DNA from: Nocardioides carbamazepini
Lineage (GTDB): Bacteria > Actinomycetota > Actinomycetes > Propionibacteriales > Nocardioidaceae
Direction: 5' to 3'
NCBI RefSeq assembly: GCF_024614185.1
Contig: NZ_JAHTLF010000003.1
Span: 310,001-374,000, forward strand
Length of the DNA: 64,000 nucleotides
Part shown: positions 36,357-44,972 of the stretch, one piece after another
Layout of the letters: each line of letters opens with the position of its first letter
How positions within the stretch are numbered: the first letter of the stretch is position 1
Notes under the pieces: model-generated
The model's input: the letters and a program-made list of their open reading frames with translations, nothing else
Told to the model about the DNA's origin: nothing
Databases searched by the model: none
Program-made: the position numbers and the translations under genes

Positions 36357-39300
36357 CGCTCGACGAACGACGTCGGCTCACGCTGAGCGATCGGTACGAG
36401 AAGGAGGCCGGCGAGGTCTATCTCTCCGGGCTCCAGGCGCTGGTCCGCATCCCGCTCGACCAGCATCGGCTCGACGCTGCCCAGGGGCGGAGCGTTCGCA
36501 CGCTGATCTCGGGCTACGAGGGCTCCCCGCTCGCGGGCTACGACCTCGAGATCGCTCGGCGGTCCGCACTCCTGGAGGCGGCCGGTGTCGTCTTCCGGCC
36601 GTCGGTCAACGAGGAGCTCGCGGCCAACGCGGTGCAGGGATCGCAGCTCGCCTCCGCCTCTCCGGACAGGAGCGCCGACGGCGTCGTGGGAATCTGGTAC
36701 GGCAAGGCGCCCGGGCTCGACAGGGCAACCGACGCACTGCGTCACGGGAACCTCGGTGGAGCCGACCCGCGCGGCGGCGTCCTGGTCCTGGTGGGCGACG
36801 ACTCCATCGCGAAGTCGTCCACCGTGCCCAGTGCATCGGAGGTGGCCATGGCGGAGATCGGGCTGCCCGTCCTAGCACCCGCAGACCCACAGGACGTCCT
36901 GGACCTGGGCCTGCACGGCATCGCGCTGTCGAGGTTCTGCGGCCTCTGGACCGGGCTCAAGCTCGCCACCAACGTCGTGGACGGTGCGGCGTCCGCCCGA
37001 GTGTCACCCGGACGCGTTGTGCCGGTGACCCCCAGCAGGGAGATCGCCGGGGCGGAGTTCGCCCACGAGGTCTCTGCCCACTTCCTCCAGCCGCAGCTGG
37101 GCCGCCTCGAGCAGACCCTGATGAACGAGCGGGTGGAGCTTGCTCGTCGCTACGCGGCGGCGAACGGGCTGAACGTGATCTCCGGTGACGGAGACGCGCG
37201 GGTGGGCGTCATCGCTGGAGGGGCCACCTACCTCGACGTGTGTCAGGCGCTGACGCTCCTGGGACTCGACCCTGCGCGGCTCGAAGGAACCGGGGTGCGG
37301 CTGCTGAAGCTCGGCATGATCTCGCCACTCGAGCCCGGGATCATCGAGGAGTTCTGCCGCGACCTCGACGAGGTGGTCGTCGTGGAGGAGAAGCGGTCCT
37401 TCATCGAGGCGGCCGTCAAGGACCAGCTCTACGGCTCGGTCGGCGCTCCGTCCGTCAGCGGCCGCCGCACCCCCGACGGGCGGGAGCTCTTCCGGTCCTA
37501 CGGCGACCTGCCTCCCGACCTCATCGCCGAGCGCCTTGGCCCTCGGCTTCCCGGCGGTCCCGGCCGCCTGTCGGTGGCCGGCGAGCCCACCCGTCGGCTG
37601 CTCCCGATGGTCAGCCGCACGCCGTACTTCTGCTCGGGGTGCCCGCACAACCGCTCGACCGAGGTTCCGGACGGCTCGCTCGTCGGGGCCGGTATCGGCT
37701 GCTCGGCCCTGGCGGCCCTGATGCCGGCGGAACGTGTGGGCAACGTCATCGGCTTCACCCAGATGGGCGGCGAGGGCGGCTCCTGGATCGGGATGGCGCC
37801 CTTCGTCAAGCAGCAGCACCTGATCCAGAACGTCGGCGACGGGACCTTCCACCACTCCGCGAGTCTGGCGGTCCGCGCAGCGGTCGCCTCCGGGGTCCGA
37901 ATGACCTACAAGATCCTCTACAACGACGCGGTCGCCATGACCGGCGGGCAGGAGGCGGTCGGCAAGATGACGGTCTCCGCACTGGTCCGCTCACTGGCGG
38001 CCGAGGGAGTGTCGCGGACGGTCATCACGACGGACGCACCGAAGAAGTACCGCAGGGTTCGGCTGCCGCGCGGCGTGACCGTCGCACACAGGGACCGGCT
38101 GACCGCCGTACAGGAGGAGCTTGCCCAGGTCGACGGCGTCACGGTGATCGTGCACGACCAGGAGTGCGCCACCGAGCTGCGGCGCAAGCGCAAGCGGAAC
38201 CTGGCCCCTGACAGTGAGCTGCGGGTGATGATCAACGAGCGGGTGTGCGAAGGGTGCGGCGACTGCGGGGTCAAGTCGAACTGCCTGTCGGTGCAGCCGG
38301 TCGACACCGAGTTCGGTCGGAAGACCCGCATCCACCAGGCCTCCTGCAACGGCGACGTCTCCTGCCTCGACGGCGACTGTCCGTCGTTCATCGCGATCAA
38401 GCCCGGCAAGCGCAGCACAGCACGCGCTCGTCGGGGGGCGGATGTCCCGGTCGACGCTCTGCCGGACCCTCGGCTGCGGGTGCCGGTCGACCGCTTCAAT
38501 CTGCGCATCACCGGCGTGGGCGGCACCGGTGTCGTCACCATCGCGCAGGTGATCGCCACTGCCGCGTCCATCGAGGGCAGGTATGTGCGCAGCCTCGACC
38601 AGCTGGGCATGGCCCAGAAGGGCGGTGCGGTCGTCTCCGATGTTCGGATGGGACTCACCGCCTTCCAGGGCGCCAACAAGGTCGACCCCGGCGAGTGCGA
38701 CCTCTACCTCGGGTGCGACCTGCTGGTCGCGGCGAGCGACGCCAACCTGGCTGTGCTTTCGCCGGAGCGGTCGATCGCGGTCGTGTCGACGTCCAATGTG
38801 CCCACCGGCCAGATGGTGACGGACCCGTCGGTGACGTACCCGGAGGTCGGCTCCACGGTCGAGCGGGTGCTGGGCGGCTCGCGGCGCGAGCACGCCGTGA
38901 CCGTCGATGCTCGCGAGGCGGTGCTGGCGCTGCTCGGTGACGACCAGTACGCCAACGTGTTCCTGGTGGGTGCTGCCGTGCAGGCAGGTGCGCTCCCGAT
39001 CGCCCCGGCGATCCTCGAGGAGGCGCTGGCGTTGAACGACGTCGCCGTCGACCGCAACCTGCAGGCGTTCCGATGGGGACGGTGGTACGTCGCCGACCCG
39101 AACGTCGTGCGCCGCGCGATGGCGTCCGCTGGACCTCGTCCAGTTGACGGTCAGGCAGCCGTGCCGTCGACCGACCCCGATGAGGACGACGTGGCGCGCC
39201 TGGTCGCCGCGCGCGTCGGCGACCTCACCGCCTACCAGGATGAGGACTACGCCGCGCGCTACGCCCGCGAGGTCGGCATCGTCGCCCGTGCCGAGCGGGA

Positions 39301-39829
39301 GGCGCTCGGATCGATCGGCGGGCTCTCGTACTCGTACGCCCGCCACCTCTACAAGCTGATGGCCTACAAGGACGAGTACGAGGTGGCGCGACTCTCGCTC
39401 GACCCGGCGGTCGACCAGGCGGTCCGCGACGCCTTCGGCGAGGACGCGAGGTACTGGTACCGCCTCCACCCGCCGATCCTCCGGGCCCTCGGGATGAAGC
39501 GGAAGATCGCGGTGGGCCCGTGGTTCCGGGTGGTCTTCCGGGGCCTGTATGCCTTGCGGTGGCTGCGGGGGACGGCCTTCGACCCGTTCGGCCGCGGTGA
39601 GGTACGCGCGGTCGAACGCGCGTTGGCCGGCGAGTACCGCGACCTGGTGGAGCGGTCCGTGGAGCGACTCGAGCCGGCCACGGCGAAGACGGTCCAGGCC
39701 CTGGTGGACCTCCCGGACGCCGTCCGCGGCTACGAGCAGATCAAGCTGGACAGCATCCGGGGCTTCCGGGCCGCCGCGGCCGCCCTCGAGCGACAGCTGT
39801 CCGAACAGGCCGACCAGGTGGGGCGGTGA
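36353..39829 (+). CDS. Indolepyruvate ferredoxin oxidoreductase family protein, fused (copy 1)
   Basis: A 1158-residue fused 2-oxoacid:acceptor oxidoreductase. The pyrimidine-binding and TPP domains come first (ISGYEGSPLAGYDLE at about 50, then PYFCSGCPHNRSTEVP). A Cys-rich 4Fe-4S region lies at about 630-680 (CEGCGDCGVKSNCLSVQP, SCLDGDCPSF). The gamma domain follows (GVGGTGVVTIAQVIATAA). It should convert an aryl or branched 2-oxo acid plus CoA to acyl-CoA, CO2 and reduced ferredoxin. GTG overlaps the aldolase stop. Its place at the end of the amine/amide array suggests that pathway produces a 2-oxo acid. A second copy is at 44973. Confidence 0.9.
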   Translation: MTLDERRRLTLSDRYEKEAGEVYLSGLQALVRIPLDQHRLDAAQGRSVRTLISGYEGSPLAGYDLEIARRSALLEAAGVVFRPSVNEELAANAVQGSQLASASPDRSADGVVGIWYGKAPGLDRATDALRHGNLGGADPRGGVLVLVGDDSIAKSSTVPSASEVAMAEIGLPVLAPADPQDVLDLGLHGIALSRFCGLWTGLKLATNVVDGAASARVSPGRVVPVTPSREIAGAEFAHEVSAHFLQPQLGRLEQTLMNERVELARRYAAANGLNVISGDGDARVGVIAGGATYLDVCQALTLLGLDPARLEGTGVRLLKLGMISPLEPGIIEEFCRDLDEVVVVEEKRSFIEAAVKDQLYGSVGAPSVSGRRTPDGRELFRSYGDLPPDLIAERLGPRLPGGPGRLSVAGEPTRRLLPMVSRTPYFCSGCPHNRSTEVPDGSLVGAGIGCSALAALMPAERVGNVIGFTQMGGEGGSWIGMAPFVKQQHLIQNVGDGTFHHSASLAVRAAVASGVRMTYKILYNDAVAMTGGQEAVGKMTVSALVRSLAAEGVSRTVITTDAPKKYRRVRLPRGVTVAHRDRLTAVQEELAQVDGVTVIVHDQECATELRRKRKRNLAPDSELRVMINERVCEGCGDCGVKSNCLSVQPVDTEFGRKTRIHQASCNGDVSCLDGDCPSFIAIKPGKRSTARARRGADVPVDALPDPRLRVPVDRFNLRITGVGGTGVVTIAQVIATAASIEGRYVRSLDQLGMAQKGGAVVSDVRMGLTAFQGANKVDPGECDLYLGCDLLVAASDANLAVLSPERSIAVVSTSNVPTGQMVTDPSVTYPEVGSTVERVLGGSRREHAVTVDAREAVLALLGDDQYANVFLVGAAVQAGALPIAPAILEEALALNDVAVDRNLQAFRWGRWYVADPNVVRRAMASAGPRPVDGQAAVPSTDPDEDDVARLVAARVGDLTAYQDEDYAARYAREVGIVARAEREALGSIGGLSYSYARHLYKLMAYKDEYEVARLSLDPAVDQAVRDAFGEDARYWYRLHPPILRALGMKRKIAVGPWFRVVFRGLYALRWLRGTAFDPFGRGEVRAVERALAGEYRDLVERSVERLEPATAKTVQALVDLPDAVRGYEQIKLDSIRGFRAAAAALERQLSEQADQVGR

Positions 39830-39872
39830 CCACGACCGGCGACAGTGCGGCCGGCGACGCCGCGGCCCGGCG

Positions 39873-40766
39873 TCACCACGAGAGCTCGTTGCAGGCGGTG
39901 GCGTCCGACTCGACCTGGAGCGTGGCGTGGTCGACGCCGTACTTCTCCCGCAGGGTCGCCTGCGCGGCGACGAGGACGTCGCGGGACGCGCCGGGCGCGG
40001 CGACCAGATGGGCGGTGGCGACGTTCATGCCGGAGGTGAGCGCCCACAGGTGCAGGTCATGGACCTCCGCGACGCCGTCGACGGCGACGAGGGTCGCCTC
40101 GACCTCGGCGGGATCCATCCCGGCGGGCGCGTGCTGGCCGAGCACGCTGAGGACCTCGCGGCCGAGCATCAGGGCACGGACGACCACGAAGGCCGCGATG
40201 GCCAGGGCGATGCCGGTGTCCCACCAGGCGCTGCCGGTGAGGGCGATCATGAGGCCGGCGGCGATCACACCGACCGAGCCGACGGTGTCGGCGACGACCT
40301 CCAGGTAGGCGCCCTTGACATTGATGCTCTCGCCGGCGCCGCCGCGCAGGAGGCCGAGGGCCACCAGGTTGATGAGGAGGCCGATGGCGCCGACCAGCAT
40401 CACCGCGCCCGACTCGAGCTCGACCGTCTCGCCGATGCGCTTGATGCCCTCGATGGCGACATAGGCGCCGGCGCCGAGCATGAGCAGGACGGTCAGGCCG
40501 GAGGCGAAGACCTCAGCCCGGTAGGAGCCGAAGGTCTTGCGTCCGGTGCGGTCGGTCATCGTGGCGATGCGGGTCGCGGCGAGCGCGGCGCCCAGGGCGA
40601 CGACGTCCGCCGCCATGTGTCCGGCATCCGAGAGGAGGGCCAGGGATCCCGACCAGAGGCCGACGGCGAGCTCGACGCCGAAGAACGAGCCGACGAGACC
40701 GAAGGCGAGCGCCAGGCGCCAGCGGTGGCGCCCGCCCGCGTGCCCGTGACCGTGTCCGGCGCCCAT
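39873..40766 (-). CDS. Cation diffusion facilitator, Zn/Cd exporter
   Basis: A 297-residue CDF transporter. A short His-rich N-terminus (HGHGHAGGRH) is followed by six transmembrane helices. The metal site of helix 2 is in LLSDAGHMAADVVALG (D47, H50, D54) and that of helix 5 in EVVADTVGSVGVI. The C-terminal cytoplasmic domain has VDGVAEVHDLHLWALTSG. It exports divalent metal in exchange for protons. ATG overlaps the ArsR stop by one base (TGATG), so both form one metal-response operon. A longer reading of this frame up to 42782 is a shadow of the PucR gene. Confidence 0.92.
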   Translation of the reverse strand: MGAGHGHGHAGGRHRWRLALAFGLVGSFFGVELAVGLWSGSLALLSDAGHMAADVVALGAALAATRIATMTDRTGRKTFGSYRAEVFASGLTVLLMLGAGAYVAIEGIKRIGETVELESGAVMLVGAIGLLINLVALGLLRGGAGESINVKGAYLEVVADTVGSVGVIAAGLMIALTGSAWWDTGIALAIAAFVVVRALMLGREVLSVLGQHAPAGMDPAEVEATLVAVDGVAEVHDLHLWALTSGMNVATAHLVAAPGASRDVLVAAQATLREKYGVDHATLQVESDATACNELSW

Positions 40767-41143
40767 CAGCCGGCCATCCTCGTGTTGGGGCACAGGACGA
40801 CCGCGTCGCCCGTGGCCGACAGCAGCGTCTCGGCCGCGGCGAACACCCCGACCACCGCGGCGGGCTGGGTGAGCGTGAAGACGGATGCGCGCCCGACCGG
40901 TCGCGATGTCACCAGACCGCAGTCGCGCAGGCAGGCGAGGTGCTTGGAGACCGTCGACTGGGCCAGACCCAGGTGCGAGGTCAGCTCGGCCACGTTGTGC
41001 TCGCCCAGCAGCAGGTGGCGCAGGATCGCCACCCGGGACGGGTCGCCCATCGCCCGGAACAGACAGGCCGCCGCGACCGCCGCGGCCTGTTCGTCGACCT
41101 CGACGTCCTCGAGAGAGGGGTTCGTCCCGGAATTCATCGCCAT
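40766..41143 (-). CDS. ArsR/SmtB family metal sensor, CmtR-like
   Basis: A 125-residue winged-helix repressor. The recognition helix segment AQSTVSKHLACLRDCGLVTS holds C71 and C75, the same CxxxC in the DNA-binding helix as the mycobacterial Cd(II)/Pb(II) sensor CmtR, and C118 near the C-terminus (VVLCPN) can supply the third thiolate. I therefore predict cadmium or lead sensing, with release of DNA on metal binding. It is the first gene of the operon with the CDF exporter and divergent from PucR. Confidence 0.85.
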   Translation of the reverse strand: MAMNSGTNPSLEDVEVDEQAAAVAAACLFRAMGDPSRVAILRHLLLGEHNVAELTSHLGLAQSTVSKHLACLRDCGLVTSRPVGRASVFTLTQPAAVVGVFAAAETLLSATGDAVVLCPNTRMAG

Positions 41144-41261
41144 GCGACGATGATAGCGACAGTTGGTCGGGGTAGGTCAAGTCCGGGCAGTGAGGGTGCC
41201 CGCACCGGCCCGCCATCGACCCGTGGCGGCGGCGGGTCCGCGTCTCGGGCACACTCGCTCC

Positions 41262-42839
41262 ATGATGACCGCCGAGCAGATCGGGGCAGCCCTGACGCCG
41301 AGCTTCCTGACCACGGTCGTGGTCGGCGAGGCGCGGCAGGTGAGCGGCCTGGAGCTGGTCGAGGCCGGGACGCGGGAGGCCGTGCTCCCCGGTGACCTGA
41401 CCGTGGCCGTCGGCGTGCGGGACGAGGCGGACCTGCTGGTCGTCGTCGACGCCGTCCGCGCCTGTGCCGGTCTCGTCGCCCGGCGCGCGCTGGCCGTCTC
41501 CCCGGCGGTGGCCGCGGCCTGTCGGGAGCGCGGACTGACGCTGCTGGCGCTCGCCGACGACACGGCGCTGTCGGCGGCCGTGACGGTGCTGCGCGACGTC
41601 GTCGCCCAGACGGGCCGCGACGCCGACGGATGGTCGTCCGGCAGCGTGTACACCGACCTGTTCGCGCTCGCCGACGTCCTCGCCGCGCTGCTCGACGCGC
41701 CGGTCACCATCGAGGACGCCCGGTCCCGGGTGCTGGCGTACTCGAGCGGCCAGCACGGCATCGACGACGCGCGGACCTCCACGATCATCGGCCGACAGGT
41801 CCCGCGCGAGGTTCGCGACCACTTCCGGTCGCTGGGGGTGTTCCGGCGGATCGCCCACTCCGACGAGCCGGTGTTCGTGCCCGCGGGCGGCGCGGAGGTG
41901 AAGCCACGGCTGGTGATCCCGGTCCGTGCCGGCGGCGAGTGGCTCGGCTCGGTGTGGGCGGTCGTGGCCGCCGAGCCCGCGGCGGACGCCGTAGCCCGCG
42001 CCCGGACGGCGGCGGAGGTGCTCGCCCTCCACTTCCTGCGTCTGCGGACGCGCGGGGAGCTGCACCGGCGTCTCGAGAGCGAGCAGGTGCGCGCGGTCCT
42101 CCGCGGCGAGGCGGCGACCCTGCCAGGAGGGAGTGACGGTCCCTGGCGAGCCGTCGCGCTGGCCGGGCCCCGCAGCGACCTGGAGCCGGAGGAGCGGGTC
42201 ACGGTCTGGACGGCACTCGCCCAGCGCCACGGATGGCGCGCGCCGCTCCTGTGTGACGTGGACGGCGTCGTCTGTGCCGTGGTGCGGGACCGACCTGCCG
42301 CCGGACCCGGCAGCTGGACCTGGCTGCGCGACCTGGTGGAGGCCGAGGCGCGGGCCGACCCGACCCTGGCGGCGGCAGCGGGCGGCGCGGTCGACACCAC
42401 CGAACGACTCGTCGTCTCGGCCGCGCAGGCCGTCGAGGTGGCCGGGCTGCGCCGTACCGCCGGACGACCGGTGCCCGCCGTCTCCACTGTCGACGAGGCG
42501 TGGCCGGCGCTCGTGCTCGCCCGTGCGGTGCGCGGCGCCGGAGCCGCCGCGCCGGTCTCGCCGATCGCGGCGCTCGTCGAGCAGGACCGCGAGCACGACA
42601 GCGAGCTCGTCGCGACGCTCTGCGCCGTGATCGACCACTGGGGAGAGCCGCAGCGCGCGGCGCGCGCGCTCGGCGTGCACCCCAACACCGTCCGGAACCG
42701 GTTGGCCCGGCTGACCCGGGCGGTGCCCGTCGATCTCGAGGAACCGGTGACCCGGTTGGCGCTGCGGCTCGAGGCCCTCCACCCGGACCTCATCGATCCC
42801 GCCGGTCCCGCCGGTCCCGTCGATCGCGGCGCCGGCTGA
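41262..42839 (+). CDS. PucR/CdaR-type transcriptional regulator
   Basis: A 525-residue regulator. The N-terminal part (about 10-110) resembles the PucR purine-catabolism sensor domain, a GAF-like middle follows (about 125-265), and the C-terminal PucR helix-turn-helix is in WGEPQRAARALGVHPNTVRN. Such activators control use of purines, amino acids or polyamines. The ATG pair at 41262/41265 starts it; the frame is open upstream without a good start. It converges with the DadA-like gene 15 nt downstream, the most likely but unproven target. Confidence 0.85.
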   Translation: MMTAEQIGAALTPSFLTTVVVGEARQVSGLELVEAGTREAVLPGDLTVAVGVRDEADLLVVVDAVRACAGLVARRALAVSPAVAAACRERGLTLLALADDTALSAAVTVLRDVVAQTGRDADGWSSGSVYTDLFALADVLAALLDAPVTIEDARSRVLAYSSGQHGIDDARTSTIIGRQVPREVRDHFRSLGVFRRIAHSDEPVFVPAGGAEVKPRLVIPVRAGGEWLGSVWAVVAAEPAADAVARARTAAEVLALHFLRLRTRGELHRRLESEQVRAVLRGEAATLPGGSDGPWRAVALAGPRSDLEPEERVTVWTALAQRHGWRAPLLCDVDGVVCAVVRDRPAAGPGSWTWLRDLVEAEARADPTLAAAAGGAVDTTERLVVSAAQAVEVAGLRRTAGRPVPAVSTVDEAWPALVLARAVRGAGAAAPVSPIAALVEQDREHDSELVATLCAVIDHWGEPQRAARALGVHPNTVRNRLARLTRAVPVDLEEPVTRLALRLEALHPDLIDPAGPAGPVDRGAG

Positions 42840-42854
42840 GCCCTGGGTAGGGAA

Positions 42855-44099
42855 TCAGCGCAGCGGGTCGACGGCGCGCAGCGCCTCGGGCGTGCGCCCG
42901 GTGACGATCTGCTCGGCGAGCAGCTTCCCGGTGACGGGACCGAGCGTGATCCCCCACATGCCGTGGCCGCCCGCGACGAACACCCGGGGGTCGCGGGTCG
43001 CGCCGATCAGCGGCAGGCCGTCGGCCGTGCAGGGGCGGGCGCCGACCCACTCGTCCTTGCGCTCCTCGAGATGCGCGCCGACGAGGAGGCCGTCCGCCGC
43101 CCGCACCAGGGCCTGGATCCGGCGAGGATCCAGTGGCGCGTCGACGTCGCGGAACTCCATCATCCCGGCGATGCGCAGGCGCCCGTCGAGCGGCGTACAG
43201 GCCAGCCGCTGGGCCGGGAGGTAGACCGGTCCGCGCGGCAGCTGGTCGACCTCGACCGTGAAGCTGTAGCCCCGACCGGCCTGGACGATGCTGCGGACGC
43301 CGAAGGGACGGGCCAGCCGGCCGAGCCGGGCGCCGGTCGCGACCACCACGGCGTCGTACGTGCCATCGCCCACCCGCACGTCGGTGGCGCCGGAGGCGAG
43401 CGCCGTGACGTCGTGCCCGCCTCGGATCTCGCCACCCCGGCCGCGGACCGCGTCGGCGAGCGCGTGCACGTAGGCGGCCGGGTCGATGAACCGCTCACCG
43501 GTGAACCGGACGGCGGCATTGATCTCGCCGGAGAGCATCGGCTCCTCGCGTCGCGCCGCGGCACCGTCCAGCACGTCGAAGTCGACCTGCTGGCCGCAGT
43601 CGCGGATGTGGCGGATCTCCTCCAGGAGCAGCTCCCGCTCGGCCGGGGTGCGGTACGCCGCGAGGAACGGCTCGGCGGGCCGGGTGCTCGCCTCGACGCC
43701 CCCGGCCTCCAGCTCCGCGAACGCGGCGAGCGCCTGGTTGTTGAGCGGGATCAGGGCGCGCATCGCCCGCTGCCAGCGCGCGGGCGTGCAGTTGCGGGTG
43801 AACCGTGCCAGGAAGCGCAGCAGCCGCAGGTCGGCGGTCGGCGGCACATAGACGGGGGACGACGGGCTGAGGACCGCGCGGACGCCGAACTTCAGCACCG
43901 CCGGCTCCGGCAGGGGCACCGCGATGCTCGGGGTCAGCCAGCCGGCGTTGCCCCAGCTCGACCCGGCGGCCACGCCGTCACGGTCGAGCACCGTCACCTC
44001 GACACCCTGCTCCTGCAGGTGCCAGGCCGTCGCCAGGCCGACCATGCCGGCACCCACGACCGCGACCCGGCGCGGCGTCCGATTCCCTGAGCTGCTCAT
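42855..44099 (-). CDS. D-amino acid dehydrogenase-like FAD oxidoreductase (DadA type)
   Basis: A 414-residue DAO-family flavoprotein. FAD motif VAVVGAGMVGLATAWHLQEQ at 13-32, SSWGNAGWLTPSIAVPLPEP typical of DadA, and the C-terminal GHGMWGITLGPVTGKLLAEQ. DadA oxidises D-amino acids such as D-alanine at the membrane and passes electrons to quinone. No alanine racemase is adjacent. Preferred substrate is open; hydroxyproline or other D-imino acids are possible. It converges with PucR, which may regulate it. Confidence 0.87.
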   Translation of the reverse strand: MSSSGNRTPRRVAVVGAGMVGLATAWHLQEQGVEVTVLDRDGVAAGSSWGNAGWLTPSIAVPLPEPAVLKFGVRAVLSPSSPVYVPPTADLRLLRFLARFTRNCTPARWQRAMRALIPLNNQALAAFAELEAGGVEASTRPAEPFLAAYRTPAERELLLEEIRHIRDCGQQVDFDVLDGAAARREEPMLSGEINAAVRFTGERFIDPAAYVHALADAVRGRGGEIRGGHDVTALASGATDVRVGDGTYDAVVVATGARLGRLARPFGVRSIVQAGRGYSFTVEVDQLPRGPVYLPAQRLACTPLDGRLRIAGMMEFRDVDAPLDPRRIQALVRAADGLLVGAHLEERKDEWVGARPCTADGLPLIGATRDPRVFVAGGHGMWGITLGPVTGKLLAEQIVTGRTPEALRAVDPLR

Positions 44100-44190
44100 G
44101 CCGGACAGCCTGCCGGGGCCGGGCCACCCCGGCGCTGTCGTCTTCCCACAGCGGGCGGTCGCGGCGCTGGCCCCGGAGCACAGCGACGGA

Positions 44191-44226
44191 TCAGGCCACC
44201 CGGCCGGGAGGGGCGGGGTGGCCTGA
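44191..44226 (-). terminator. Hairpin terminator after the DoxX gene
   Basis: TCAGGCCACCC and GGGTGGCCTGA form an 11-bp stem with a 14-nt loop 25 nt after the DoxX stop codon (minus strand). It separates this gene from the DadA gene on the same strand. No U-tract, as common in high-GC genomes. Confidence 0.65.
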
Positions 44227-44250
44227 CGTGGTGAGCATGCCGCGCACCGC

Positions 44251-44832
44251 TCAGCGCAGGAGGGGAAGCCTGCGGACGATCTCCGTGCGGGCCCAGAGCC
44301 GGCCGACGCCCCAGGTGTCTCCGGCGAGGGTGAGGGCGAGGACCAGCAGGGTCACCGCGCCGAGGAGGTGCTCGTCGAGGACCGGGTTGTTGGCGAGCGG
44401 CCAGGAGGCGACCCACATCAGCAGGTAGAGCGCGGCGCCGGTGATCGCGGCGAGGCGGATGCCGGCGCCGAGGGTCAGGGCGAGACCGATGCCGAGCAGG
44501 CCGAGCATGAAGAGCCAGTCCGCCCAGGCCGCGCCCGCGATCGAGGTGAAGGTCCCGTGGAACGGGTTGTCCGGCGAGACGCCGAAGTTGAGGAAGCCGA
44601 AGGTCGGGCTGCCTCCGTTGATCCAGGCGTCCGGGCCGAAGCGGTCGACGGCGCCGGTCTCGGCGTTGGTCCCCGTGGCATAGCCGAGGGCCAGCAGCTT
44701 GTCGAGGAAGGCCCACAGGAAGGTGAGGCCGAAGCCGACGCGCAGCACGGCGAGGGCGCGGCGCGCCGCGGAGTGCGTGACGACGTCCTGTTCGAGGAGG
44801 ACGGCATCGTGGGTGGTCGAGGTGGCGGACAT
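44251..44832 (-). CDS. DoxX/DoxD-type membrane protein
   Basis: A 193-residue membrane protein with about four transmembrane helices. RRALAVLRVGFGLTFLWAFL is the DoxX first helix, and GIGLALTLGAGIRLAAITGA and LLGAVTLLVLALTLAG are later helices. The insert WINGGSPTFGFLNFG and the position of conserved charged residues resemble the DoxD part of thiosulfate:quinone oxidoreductase. The function of actinobacterial members is unsettled; redox stress roles have been reported for DoxX proteins. AGGAGG before the ATG decides the start. Confidence 0.8.
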   Translation of the reverse strand: MSATSTTHDAVLLEQDVVTHSAARRALAVLRVGFGLTFLWAFLDKLLALGYATGTNAETGAVDRFGPDAWINGGSPTFGFLNFGVSPDNPFHGTFTSIAGAAWADWLFMLGLLGIGLALTLGAGIRLAAITGAALYLLMWVASWPLANNPVLDEHLLGAVTLLVLALTLAGDTWGVGRLWARTEIVRRLPLLR

Positions 44833-44908
44833 CGGATCCTCCTGGCTGGACGGTTGGTCGATGCCTTCAGGATCGTCCCGCCGTCCGGCGGCCGCCATGG
44901 TCGAAAGT

Positions 44909-44951
44909 CCCGGGAGGGCAGGGCCGCTGTTCCTGTCCCTGCCCTCCCGGG
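44909..44951 (-). terminator. Strong hairpin terminator after the second IOR gene
   Basis: CCCGGGAGGGCAGGG (44909-44923) and its exact complement (44937-44951) form a 15-bp stem with a 13-nt loop, 21 nt after the stop of the large oxidoreductase on the minus strand. It isolates this operon from the DoxX gene. Confidence 0.75.
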
Positions 44952-44972
44952 CGCGTTCGGTGCGCGCGGGGC

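Noticed and set aside
39873..42782. 969-codon minus-strand frame containing the CDF exporter
   Set aside because: Only 39873-40766 encodes the transporter. The rest is antisense to the ArsR-PucR region and has no recognisable protein sequence.
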